Source of the DNA: an uncultured Methanosphaera sp.
GTDB taxonomy: Archaea > Methanobacteriota > Methanobacteria > Methanobacteriales > Methanobacteriaceae
Assembly (NCBI GenBank): GCA_946537725.1
Contig: CAMNFZ010000002.1
Span: 1-44,589 of the forward strand
Direction: 5' to 3'
DNA length: 44,589 bases
The stretch's first letter is position 1, and each line of letters starts with the position of its first letter. Positions 36,895-44,589 of the stretch are shown here, in pieces. Under the pieces are notes generated by a model. It searched no databases. It saw nothing but the letters and a program-made list of their open reading frames with translations, and had not been told where the DNA came from. A program made the translations under genes and the position numbers.

Positions 36895-37089
36895 TTATTG
36901 TGGTTTAGAAATAGCTTCGTTAGGACAATTCATTATACAAAGACCACATTCAGGACATTTTTCTTCATCCACAACTGGTCTGCCATCCACGTTTTCTAAT
37001 GCATTTAATGCACATATTTCAATACATAATCCATTTGAAGAACAGGCTTCTACTCCATTACATATATTTGTATCAATAATTATAGCCAT
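36895..37089 (-). CDS. Small ferredoxin with an unusual first cluster motif
   Basis: The 64-aa protein has eight cysteines. The second set C45, C48, C51, C55 (CPECGLCIMNCP) is a normal [4Fe-4S] motif. The first set C10, C16, C22, C26 (CNGVEACSSNGLCIEIC) is spaced CX5CX5CX3C instead of CX2CX2CX3C. I recall similar sequences in related methanogens, so this seems to be a conserved family rather than damage. ATG 37089 is chosen because GGTGAT lies 4 nt upstream; the in-frame GTG at 37098 is part of that Shine-Dalgarno. It is monocistronic and its redox partner is unknown. Confidence 0.88.
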   Translation of the reverse strand: MAIIIDTNICNGVEACSSNGLCIEICALNALENVDGRPVVDEEKCPECGLCIMNCPNEAISKPQ

Positions 37090-37329
37090 ATAAATCACCG
37101 TTTTGTCTTTATATTTTATTTATTTTATTAATAAATAGTTATTAGAAAATTTAATCAACAATAATGTTTTAAATAAAAAAATAATAACACATTACTCCTT
37201 ATAAAGAGTAATCTATTTTTAAAACTATTTAAATAAATTGTTTTTTAGGAATACTTAAACAATATTAAAAAAAGCAATAAAAAAGACTGAACATTACATG
37301 AGAGTTAAGAAAAAAAGATAGAAGAAATA

Positions 37330-38994
37330 TTATAACTCTTCAAAATTAGAATAATCCATGATTTTTTCTATAGATTTCACATTAACCGGAATTTCATTCT
37401 CTTTAATAGCAGCTATCGGATTCAATCCACCAGAAACCACATAACCAAAATGATACTTTTCAATTTTTGCATTATACATATATTCACTTGTTTGACCAAG
37501 TTTTAAAACACTAAAACCAGTCTCCCCCATTAAGTTAAAAATTTCCTTTGTTGCATCCCTTGATACGTAAGGAACAGAATGTACACTAGCTAATATTTTA
37601 CCTGAACCAGATATCGAACCAGTTACATCATGCATACCCTTCTTAATAAATATTTCATGCGGATCCACAGAAGAACCTTTGTAAGAAATCAATTCTATAA
37701 AACGTCTATTCTTTTTATAAATATCCAACAAACCACTATATATAGGAGTAGAATTAATTCCATAATTTGTTAAAATTCCACCAATAGTCAAACTACATAT
37801 TGTTGCTATACCCACCTTATCTTTAGTTTCATCAACCAGATTATATTTATCACCTATACAGAATTCAGAATTATTTTTGTATAAGTTATTCAAGACTTCA
37901 ATAGCATCATCCACATATTCTTTAGACACATAAGAAATATTTGAAATAACATTTCCAGTAGCGGATTCAACATCAAAATCTACATTAGAGATTAGATTAT
38001 ATATTTTATTTAATACAAATGAAACATTATTTTTAGATTCTTTAGTACATTCTTTTAATGGTGATACAACATTATCAAAATTAGAGGACATTTGACTATA
38101 TTCAGCAAAACTGTCAGCTAATTTTATATTCAAGTCATAACCACTTTCTTGAGCAGCACATAATGGTGAAACACCACCAATAATAACTATTCCAATCATA
38201 TTTTCAGGAACAGGAATTCCAAGAACTGATTTACCCGATTCACCAACATGAATTACACCATTTATACCAATTTTTGATAATTTATTTATAATTTTTATTG
38301 CATCATCCCTCTTTGAAGCAGGAATAATCCTAAAATTTGCAGGAATAATTCCAGTACCATTATTTGCAACATCCAATACTGATGTATTATCATGACTAGT
38401 GAATGCTTCTAATGGTGTTAATGAAGTTTTTTCATATGCAATTTGTTCAATAAAATTTATAGGAACATAATCTTCAACTTTTAATAATCCACCATATAAT
38501 GGCTTAGTTACAATACCATTCTTTTGGAATACTCCATCAAAAGTCGTTCCACAGACAGTTTCGATATAGGTATTGTCATTTCTTTCATAAAAATTATATC
38601 TTTGACTAACGGACAGACCATCTTTAAAAAATTCATCAATAATCTCTTTTGAATCCAATTCATTAATACTAGATAAATTAACTATTACAGACCCTTTAGC
38701 AGTATTATAATCTAATGAAACATTATACATTTTTTCTTGAAAACGGGAATATGTGAAATCTACCTGATCGTATATTAATCCTTTTTGTAATTCATCAATT
38801 CCCTTAGAAGTTATTTTTCTACCTTTATAACCTATTTTCTCAGTGAACCCTTTTTCATCCAATATATGCATATGATACCTAACTGCTCGTTCCCCTAGAG
38901 CATATCCTCTTTTATTTAATTCTTCTGAAATTACTTTTGCACCCAGTATTTCATTTTCGTTATAAAGAATTCTTAGAATTTCCATCATTTTCAT
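37330..38994 (-). CDS. nrpR: Global nitrogen regulator NrpR
   Basis: NrpR represses nitrogen-assimilation genes in methanogens and is released by 2-oxoglutarate. The 554-aa protein has an N-terminal winged helix (1-70, LGAKVISEELNKRGYALGERAVRYHMHILDEKGF) and two tandem NrpR domains (about 85-310 and 325-550), each with the recurring GIIPANFRIIPAS/GSISGSGKILASVHSVP and GVSPLCAAQESG/GLNPIAAIKENE blocks. It is thus the two-domain fused form. glnA lies 197 bp upstream on the same strand and is a classic target. ATG 38994 has no good Shine-Dalgarno; ATGs at 38988 and 38985 are alternatives. Confidence 0.92.
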   Translation of the reverse strand: MKMMEILRILYNENEILGAKVISEELNKRGYALGERAVRYHMHILDEKGFTEKIGYKGRKITSKGIDELQKGLIYDQVDFTYSRFQEKMYNVSLDYNTAKGSVIVNLSSINELDSKEIIDEFFKDGLSVSQRYNFYERNDNTYIETVCGTTFDGVFQKNGIVTKPLYGGLLKVEDYVPINFIEQIAYEKTSLTPLEAFTSHDNTSVLDVANNGTGIIPANFRIIPASKRDDAIKIINKLSKIGINGVIHVGESGKSVLGIPVPENMIGIVIIGGVSPLCAAQESGYDLNIKLADSFAEYSQMSSNFDNVVSPLKECTKESKNNVSFVLNKIYNLISNVDFDVESATGNVISNISYVSKEYVDDAIEVLNNLYKNNSEFCIGDKYNLVDETKDKVGIATICSLTIGGILTNYGINSTPIYSGLLDIYKKNRRFIELISYKGSSVDPHEIFIKKGMHDVTGSISGSGKILASVHSVPYVSRDATKEIFNLMGETGFSVLKLGQTSEYMYNAKIEKYHFGYVVSGGLNPIAAIKENEIPVNVKSIEKIMDYSNFEEL

Positions 38995-39013
38995 ATCGGT
39001 TTCTTGTTTAACA

Positions 39014-39026
39014 GTGATAGTATCAC
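39014..39026. promoter_or_regulatory. 13-bp palindrome upstream of nrpR
   Basis: GTGATA-G-TATCAC is a perfect 6-bp dyad centred at 39020, about 20 nt before the nrpR start. It could be an operator or a small hairpin in the nrpR leader. It does not match the GGAA-N6-TTCC operator described for NrpR in Methanococcus, so autoregulation is only a suggestion. Confidence 0.35.
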
Positions 39027-39191
39027 ATCCTAATGAAATTATTATTAGTTAATCTATTAATATTTTTATTATTTTTAACTTATAAAATCAATACTTTATA
39101 AAATGTTATTAAAAAATCAGAGGTAACTTTTATAGAATTAATATAATAGTAAAAATTAGTTATATGAAAAAAAATAGGGAAAAAAGAAAAA

Positions 39192-40529
39192 TTATATGTT
39201 TAAGTATCTTTCACGTTCGTAATCAAATACTTGAACTCTGTAATCATCCCATTCTTGACGTTTAATATTATAGAACTGATTATACACATAGTCTCCTAAT
39301 GCATTAATAACTACTTCATCTTTCTCTAAGGAGTGATATGCTTCCCATAAACTTGTAGGTAAAGTTTCAATACCTTTTTCTGCTAATTCTTCAGGAGTAT
39401 ATGCAAATGCGTTAAATTCTGTTGGTTCTCCAGGATCAATCTTATTATCCATACCATCCAATCCGGCTTCAAGTAGTACAGCAAATGCTAAGTAAGGGTT
39501 ACATGAAGGATCTGCAGACCTACATTCGATTCTTGTACCAACACCTCTTGATGCTGGAATTCTTAATAAAGTTGACCTATTTTTAAGACCATAAGCAATA
39601 TAACAAGGTGCTTCATATCCAGGAACTAAACGTTTGTATGAATTTACAGTAGGTGATAAAATTGCAGACAATGCTTTTGCATGTGTTAATAATCCACCAA
39701 TGAAATATAATGCCTCTTGAGACAGTCCAGTTTCAGTATCAGGATCATAAAATATATTTTCTCCATCTTTAAATAAACTTTGGTTACAATGCATTCCACT
39801 ACCATTAACTCCATAGAATGGTTTTGGCATGAAAGTAACATTATAACCTAAATTGTCTACAAGTGCTTTAATTGCTTGTTTGAATGTAATTACTGCATCT
39901 GCTGTTTTTAATGCATCTGCAAATCTAAAGTCTATTTCATGTTGACCTGGTGCTGCTTCGTGATGACTTAATTCTATATCAAAATCTAGTTTTTCTAGAC
40001 CTAATACTATTTCTCTTCTTATATCGGTTCCTTGATCTAATGGTTCAACATCAAAGTAAAATGCATCGTCTGCTGGTTTGAATTCTCCATGTTCATCCTG
40101 TTCTATTATAAAGAATTCTGGTTCTGGACCCATATTAAATTGATATCCTCTTTCTTCAGCTTTTTTTAAGGATTTTTTAAGAACTCCTCTTGGATCTCCT
40201 TCAAATGGTGTGCCATCTGTATGATATATATCACATAGGAATCTGCAGGTTCCCTTATCTTCTGGTCTCCATGGTAATGTGGAGAATGTTGTTATATCAG
40301 GTTTTAGTGCAAGGTCACTATTGTTAATATCAACAAATCCCGGTACAGATGAACCATCAAATAATAATCCATTATTTATTATATCTTCTGCATCATCTGG
40401 TTTTATAAGGGATACTGCCATACTTTTTGGAATACCATGTATATCAGAGAATTGTAATCTTAAAAATTTAGAACCATATTCATCTATCTGTTTAATTATT
40501 TGATCTATTTTGTCATCTCGTTTGGACAT
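39192..40529 (-). CDS. glnA: Glutamine synthetase type I
   Basis: This enzyme makes glutamine from glutamate, ammonia and ATP and is the main ammonia-assimilation enzyme. The 445-aa protein shows [18 protein letters not shown], the metal-binding [10 protein letters not shown] and [12 protein letters not shown], the ATP-site [12 protein letters not shown] and the glutamate loop RIPASRG. The length fits the GS-I alpha type. GGTGAA precedes the ATG. A TATA-like stretch (TTATAAAAATATAA) lies about 45 bp upstream on the minus strand, but no GGAA-N6-TTCC operator is seen. Its downstream neighbour nrpR suggests nitrogen control. Confidence 0.96.
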   Translation of the reverse strand: MSKRDDKIDQIIKQIDEYGSKFLRLQFSDIHGIPKSMAVSLIKPDDAEDIINNGLLFDGSSVPGFVDINNSDLALKPDITTFSTLPWRPEDKGTCRFLCDIYHTDGTPFEGDPRGVLKKSLKKAEERGYQFNMGPEPEFFIIEQDEHGEFKPADDAFYFDVEPLDQGTDIRREIVLGLEKLDFDIELSHHEAAPGQHEIDFRFADALKTADAVITFKQAIKALVDNLGYNVTFMPKPFYGVNGSGMHCNQSLFKDGENIFYDPDTETGLSQEALYFIGGLLTHAKALSAILSPTVNSYKRLVPGYEAPCYIAYGLKNRSTLLRIPASRGVGTRIECRSADPSCNPYLAFAVLLEAGLDGMDNKIDPGEPTEFNAFAYTPEELAEKGIETLPTSLWEAYHSLEKDEVVINALGDYVYNQFYNIKRQEWDDYRVQVFDYERERYLNI

Positions 40530-40687
40530 AAATATTCACCTTAAATATATTTTAGTAATCATTAGAAAACTTTAATTATATTTTTATAATCATCTTAGTA
40601 TTAATTTTTTTGTATATTTGATAAAAAATTAGGGTGAAATCTTTAAAGAAAAATAAAAAAAAGAAAATATTAAAAAAAAATATAATA

Positions 40688-41422
40688 TTAAAAAGTAATT
40701 ATCCTAAATGAAGAGATGTCAAATAAGTCCCATTGTAAAACCTTAGGTGCTAAGATAACATCTTCTTTACCTAATATATATTTTATAGTTTCATTTACTT
40801 CCAAAGATCCGAAAATTGCAGGGGTTATTCCCAACACTTGTGGTTTTTTAGTGCTTAAACTTAGTAAATATTCTTTAGACTCTTCTAAATCTTTTTCAAA
40901 AGATTTTAATTTAAAAAGTTCTTCATAACTTTTAGAGTCAGGTTCAAAAACAGATAATTGACCTGTTGTTTTATCTACAGCTGAATGTACAAATGTTATT
41001 CCTTGTTTTTTTGCTTCTCGGGAAATTAATACTCTGGTATATACATTATCAACTGCATCAATTAATATTTTATTTCCTTTTAAAACCTCTGAGATGTTAG
41101 ATGAATCAATTGTTAAGTCATAATCTGTTATATTTACATTAGGATTAATTTTTTCGGCAGCTTCTTTTGTAGTTTTTACTTTTGATTTTCCAATTGTGTC
41201 TAAATTACTTCTAACTTGTCTATTTAAATTTGTTTCATCAAATACGTCTTGATCAATAATAGTTATATTTTCAAAACCTGTGCGTACCAATTGTTCTATA
41301 ATTGTTCCACCAAGACCTCCTGAACCCATTACAACTATGGGTGTATTTCTTAGGAGTTCCTGCTCTTCTTCAGTGAATATTTCTACTTGTCTAGAAATCA
41401 TATTATTATATAATTTTTTCAT
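40688..41422 (-). CDS. E1-like (ThiF/MoeB/HesA) adenylating protein without any cysteine
   Basis: The 244-aa Rossmann protein has the E1 signatures ISRQVEIFTEEEQELL, the nucleotide loop VVMGSGGLGG, DQDVFDETNLNRQ, GKSKV and the catalytic-Asp region LIDAVDNVYTRVLISREA. Such proteins adenylate the C-terminus of ubiquitin-like or sulfur-carrier proteins, or modify tRNA (TcdA) or peptides. This one contains no cysteine at all: it lacks both zinc CXXC pairs and the usual catalytic Cys region (here FEPDSKSYEELF). Adenylation without thioester or persulfide chemistry is implied. No carrier protein is adjacent. It lies between glnA and tRNA-Met. Confidence 0.88.
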   Translation of the reverse strand: MKKLYNNMISRQVEIFTEEEQELLRNTPIVVMGSGGLGGTIIEQLVRTGFENITIIDQDVFDETNLNRQVRSNLDTIGKSKVKTTKEAAEKINPNVNITDYDLTIDSSNISEVLKGNKILIDAVDNVYTRVLISREAKKQGITFVHSAVDKTTGQLSVFEPDSKSYEELFKLKSFEKDLEESKEYLLSLSTKKPQVLGITPAIFGSLEVNETIKYILGKEDVILAPKVLQWDLFDISSFRIITF

Positions 41423-41601
41423 AAAAATCCCTAAGTATTACTTTATATATATTATTATCTAACATATAATATATAACAATTGTTATATTCATTAATAAAA
41501 AATAAAAAAAAACTCTGAGAAAAACAAAATAAAAATTAAAAAAAACAAGACCTAACTGATGTTTAATATCAATTAGCAAACTTACACTTAAATTAAGTAT
41601 A

Positions 41602-41712
<111 letters not shown>

Positions 41713-41742
41713 AGTGGCACATATTAATTTATAATAATCATC

Positions 41743-41757
41743 ATATATATACTTTAT
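41743..41757 (-). promoter_or_regulatory. TATA/BRE promoter of tRNA-Met
   Basis: On the minus strand ATAAAGTATATATATG lies about 35 nt before the tRNA 5' end, a near-ideal archaeal BRE plus TATA box. The element lies 100 nt before the second thiC on the other strand and shares 16 bases with the element near 243, so it may fire both ways. Confidence 0.55.
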
Positions 41758-41855
41758 GGTTAATAATTAAAAACAAGAAAAATAAATACAAAATAAAATA
41801 AAAAGTAAATCATAAACACAAAATAATAAAAAAAAAGTGAATAGAGGTTCCTTAA

Positions 41856-43136
41856 ATGACCCAAATAGAAGAAGCAAAAAAAGGAAATATAACGCCAGAA
41901 ATGGAATATGTTGCTAAAAAAGAAGATATAGATATAGAAAAATTAAGAAAATATATTGCTTCAGGACAAGTAGTTATTCCAAAAAACAATAGAACAAACA
42001 CAATACCTACAGGAATTGGAAAGGACTTACACACAAAAATAAATGCCAATATAGGTTCATCAACTGAAATGGAAGATATCAATACTGAACTAGAAAAACT
42101 AGAAATCTTAGTAAAATATGGTGCAGATGCAGTAATGGATTTAAGTACCGGACCAAAATTACACGAAATCAGAAAAGCAATCAGAGAACAAACAAACATA
42201 CCCCTAGGTACCGTACCAATATATGAAGCAGGAGCCAACACAACCAATAATGGCAAAGCTATTGTAGATATGGATGAAGATACAATTTTTAAAACAATTA
42301 CAAATCAAGCAAAAGAAGGTGTTGACTTTATCACAGTACATTGTGGAATAAACAAAGACGCGATAGCTTCAGTTAAAGACTCAGAAAGACTAATGGGAAT
42401 AGTAAGTAGAGGTGGAGCATTAACAGCAGCTTGGATAATGCACAATGAACAAGAAAATCCATTATATAAAGATTTTGACTACTTACTAGAAATTTGTAGA
42501 GAATATGATGTTACACTATCCTTAGGAGATGGTTTAAGACCAGGATGCATTCATGATGCAACAGATATTGCACAAATAAGAGAATTAACAACATTAGGAC
42601 GATTAGTTAAAAAATCACGTGAAAATGGTGTTCAAGTAATGGTGGAAGGTCCAGGACATGTACCTATCAAACAAATCAAAGCAAACATGCAAATACAAAA
42701 AACAATTTGTGATAATGCACCATTTTACGTACTAGGACCTTTAGTAACAGATATTGCACCAGGTTATGATCATATTACAGCAGCTATTGGAGCCAGCATT
42801 GCTGGAGCAAGCGGAGCTGATTTCTTATGTTATGTCACCCCTGCAGAACACTTATGTATTCCAACAGTAGAACATGTGAAACAGGGAGTTATAGCATCAA
42901 AAATAGCTGCCGAAGTATCCGATGTTGCAAAAGAAATTCCAAGCACCATGAAAAAAGAGAAAGAAATGGCAATTGCTAGAGAAAAATTTGATTGGAACAA
43001 ACAATTTGAATTGGCAATTGATGGTGAAACTGCACGTGAATATTATGAAAGTTCAAAAACAAGCGATGAAGAAATGTGTAGTATGTGTGGAGATTTCTGT
43101 GCCATAAAAATGGTAAAAGAACATAGTAAAAAATAA
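41856..43136 (+). CDS. thiC: ThiC paralogue (copy 2), phosphomethylpyrimidine synthase family
   Basis: The 426-aa protein is clearly homologous to the ThiC at 25153-26454 along its whole length: NIGSSTEMEDINTELEKLE, HCGINKDAI, SRGGALTAAWIMHNEQENPLY, VEGPGHVPIKQIKANM, LGPLVTDIAPGYDH and [11 protein letters not shown]. The C-terminal cluster motif is CSMCGDFC (CX2CX3C). Differences between the copies are spread throughout, so the duplication is old. It may be a second HMP-P synthase or a ThiC-like enzyme with another product. It starts after AGAGGTT. secG follows 73 nt later on the same strand. Confidence 0.92.
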   Translation: MTQIEEAKKGNITPEMEYVAKKEDIDIEKLRKYIASGQVVIPKNNRTNTIPTGIGKDLHTKINANIGSSTEMEDINTELEKLEILVKYGADAVMDLSTGPKLHEIRKAIREQTNIPLGTVPIYEAGANTTNNGKAIVDMDEDTIFKTITNQAKEGVDFITVHCGINKDAIASVKDSERLMGIVSRGGALTAAWIMHNEQENPLYKDFDYLLEICREYDVTLSLGDGLRPGCIHDATDIAQIRELTTLGRLVKKSRENGVQVMVEGPGHVPIKQIKANMQIQKTICDNAPFYVLGPLVTDIAPGYDHITAAIGASIAGASGADFLCYVTPAEHLCIPTVEHVKQGVIASKIAAEVSDVAKEIPSTMKKEKEMAIAREKFDWNKQFELAIDGETAREYYESSKTSDEEMCSMCGDFCAIKMVKEHSKK

Positions 43137-43209
43137 CATAAAATTAATAATATATTAAAAATATATATAAGAATATAATATATTAAAGGGAAAATAGGAG
43201 GTAAAAATT

Positions 43210-43380
43210 ATGGCACGCAAAAACAAGAAAACATTACCAGCCAGTGGAGCAGGTATAGTTAGATATTTCGATGATGAAACTTCAGGAATTAAACTTTCTC
43301 CTAACCAAGTCGTTATTGGATCAATAATTATTGCATTAATATGCATTGCATTAAGATTTACTACTTATGTAAGTCCTTAA
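43210..43380 (+). CDS. secG: Protein translocase subunit Sec61-beta (SecG in archaea)
   Basis: This 56-aa tail-anchored protein reads MARKNKKTLPASGAGIVRYF at the start, followed by DDETSGIKLSPNQVVIGSII, then a single C-terminal membrane helix (about 33-50) and a short TTYVSP end. The P-ASGAGLVRYFDEE-like core is diagnostic of archaeal Sec61-beta, which associates with SecY and SecE in the membrane channel. A strong Shine-Dalgarno AGGAGG lies 8 nt upstream. It is easily missed because of its length. Confidence 0.95.
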   Translation: MARKNKKTLPASGAGIVRYFDDETSGIKLSPNQVVIGSIIIALICIALRFTTYVSP

Positions 43381-43684
43381 ACCTTTAATACTTTTTTTTA
43401 GACCTCTTTTTAAATAATTAATTAATTTACATAACATTATTAAATGAAATAAATCATAATAATTAATAATGATAAATTATTTTGAATACAAAATAATAAG
43501 TTAGTATTACTAAAAAACCAAATTAAAAAAATAAGATTAAATAAGTGAGATAACATATTATTAATTAATTATAAATTGTTTATTGATAAAAAATTATAGA
43601 TTTTTATTAAGAAAAAAATGAAAAACTATATTGTTGAATAGTTCAGGATTAATATAAGTTATATTAAAAAAAATAAGGGATAGG
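43381..43684. other. AT-rich intergenic region without a gene
   Basis: This 304-bp stretch begins with T-runs (from 43392 and about 43406) suitable for terminating secG and ends with a TATA-like TTAATATAAGTTATATT about 20-35 bp before the next start codon. I see no coding pattern, RNA gene or strong dyad in between. The weak minus-strand frame crossing its right part is not supported. Confidence 0.6.
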
Positions 43685-44589
43685 ATGAATATGAGTAATA
43701 AAAAATCTAATTTTGCAGATAATAATCCAGAAAACCAAAACTCACAAAAGGTTTCTGGAAAAAATCCACGATCAGTACAAACATTACACAAAGCACAAGT
43801 TAAACCAAAATCTCAAGACAAAGAAATAAAAATTGAGATAAATGAGAATAACAAAAGATCTTATAAAACTAAAACAACACATTTAGTACAAAAAGCTAAA
43901 ATGCAACTTAAAAGACGAGTAGCTCCAGGGATTTCTGAAATAATTGTTAGAAAAAATGAAGAAAAAAGACAACAAAAAGCAGAACAGGCCAAAAAAGAAG
44001 AACAAGCCAGAAAAGAAGCAGAACAAGCTAAAAAAGAAGAAGAACTAAAAACAAAACAAGAAAAAGAACTAACTGATAAAGTAGAAAAAGAAATGGAAAA
44101 ACAAGAAGACAAAATCCAACAACGTTCTGCTACTAAAAAAGAAGAAAAAGTTGAAGAAATCAAAACAGAAATATCTGAAAAAACCACAGAAGTTGCTGAA
44201 AAAATTAAAGAAAATGTGAATAACACTGTCACAGAAGTTAAAAACCAAATTGAAGAAAAAACTGCTGGAAAATCATTCACACAAACACTCAGAGAAGAAG
44301 GACAAATTGCAACCGAAAAAATAGCAGAAAAAGTAAAACCAGTAGTACAAGAAACAAAAGAAAAAATAGAAACTAAAAAAGAAGAAACAAAAACACAACC
44401 AACAGAAACAACAAACGACGGCAAATCATTCACACAAACACTCAGAGAACAAGGACTAATAGCAACCGAAAAAATAGCAGAAAAAGTAAAACCAGTAGTA
44501 CAAGAAACAAAAGAAAAAATAGAAACTAAAAAAGAAGAAACAAAAACACAACCAACAGAAACAACAAACGACGGCAAATCATTCACACA
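43685..44589 (+). CDS. Lys/Glu-rich coiled-coil repeat protein (3' end outside window)
   Basis: The frame opens at ATG 43685 (or ATG 43691, just after AGGATGA) and has no stop to the window end, giving at least 301 residues. The protein is hydrophilic: a basic N-terminus (to about residue 95, LKRRVAPGISEIIVRKNEEKR), then a long charged region of EEQARKEAEQAKKEEELK type that should form coiled coil, and from residue 195 near-identical 51-residue repeats. Each repeat begins GKSFTQTLRE and ends QPTETTNDGK, with KIAEKVKPVVQETKEKIETK between. No signal peptide or membrane helix is seen. It resembles LEA-like or apolipoprotein-like amphipathic repeats; function is unknown. Confidence 0.8.
   Translation, partial: MNMSNKKSNFADNNPENQNSQKVSGKNPRSVQTLHKAQVKPKSQDKEIKIEINENNKRSYKTKTTHLVQKAKMQLKRRVAPGISEIIVRKNEEKRQQKAEQAKKEEQARKEAEQAKKEEELKTKQEKELTDKVEKEMEKQEDKIQQRSATKKEEKVEEIKTEISEKTTEVAEKIKENVNNTVTEVKNQIEEKTAGKSFTQTLREEGQIATEKIAEKVKPVVQETKEKIETKKEETKTQPTETTNDGKSFTQTLREQGLIATEKIAEKVKPVVQETKEKIETKKEETKTQPTETTNDGKSFT
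44267..44589 (+). repeat. 153-bp in-frame tandem repeats
   Basis: Units start at 44267, 44420 and 44573, each exactly 153 bp (51 codons); the third is cut by the window. By eye, units 1 and 2 differ at only four positions, all within the first 45 bp, and the last 108 bp are identical. The repeats encode the C-terminal part of the Lys/Glu-rich protein. Confidence 0.95.

Noticed and set aside
42246-42542. Possible recent thiC duplication with gene conversion between copies
   Set aside because: The two thiC genes differ throughout at protein and DNA level with no long identical tract visible, so recent exchange is not supported.
43861-44586. 241-codon open frame on the minus strand rich in Ser, Phe and Val
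   Set aside because: It is the antisense shadow of the Lys/Glu-rich repeat gene: AAA/GAA-rich codons read backwards give TTT/TTC and few stops. It has no start signal of its own.

Overview
The window is very AT-rich archaeal DNA from a methanogen of the order Methanobacteriales, and its gene content fits Methanosphaera (M. stadtmanae or a close relative). Pointers to Archaea and methanogens are the large subunit of DNA polymerase D, class I lysyl-tRNA synthetase, an ATP-dependent DNA ligase, PurP, HxlB, Sec61-beta, NrpR, a formylmethanofuran dehydrogenase operon, an intron-bearing elongator tRNA-Met and TATA/BRE-type promoters. The assignment rests on protein recognition by eye; no database search was run. 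I see no prophage, insertion sequence or CRISPR array. The accessory-looking parts are a fused restriction-modification gene, a cell-surface gene pair, a DUF2971-like gene and a repeat-rich protein at the right edge.

Layout. 1-136: two tRNA genes on the minus strand, a truncated CAU-anticodon tRNA (probably Ile2) and tRNA-Asn. 418-4063: plus-strand genes for a radical SAM protein, GatB, a CBS-ParB-like protein and HisE. 4089-16821: a long minus-strand block holding a fused endonuclease/N6-adenine methylase, an acyl-CoA synthetase with its XRE-cupin regulator, GlmM, a surface protein/GT-C membrane protein pair, a membrane-anchored OB-fold protein, DNA ligase and a DUF2971-like protein. 17096-28974: mostly plus-strand housekeeping genes (polC, nrdD, PfkB kinase, thiC, lysS) with a YbjQ-like membrane protein and a TrkA protein on the minus strand. 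29007-36761: a ModE/LysR-like regulator divergent from hxlB, then the minus-strand operon fwdG-D-B-A-C plus a small gene, divergent from purP. 36895-41712: a ferredoxin, nrpR, glnA, a cysteine-free E1-like protein and the intron-containing tRNA-Met. 41856-44589: a second thiC, secG, and a Lys/Glu-rich protein carrying 153-bp tandem repeats that runs off the window.

How the genes fit together. fwd genes encode the CO2/formylmethanofuran step of C1 metabolism. purP uses formate for purine synthesis and hxlB belongs to ribulose monophosphate chemistry, so C1 metabolism is a theme of the 29-37 kb part. nrpR next to glnA is a nitrogen-control pair. Two ThiC paralogues lie about 15 kb apart. If the organism is M. 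stadtmanae, which was reported to lack molybdopterin synthesis, the intact fwd operon beside a molybdate-type regulator is a real puzzle.

Start sites. Several genes look mis-startable by ORF callers, because a Shine-Dalgarno GTGA(T/A) sits in frame exactly 9 nt before the likely ATG (nrdD, trkA, lysS, ferredoxin). I shortened those starts. gatB may begin at a non-canonical ATT. secG (56 aa) and the 3'-open repeat protein are easily missed by length- or stop-based ORF finding.
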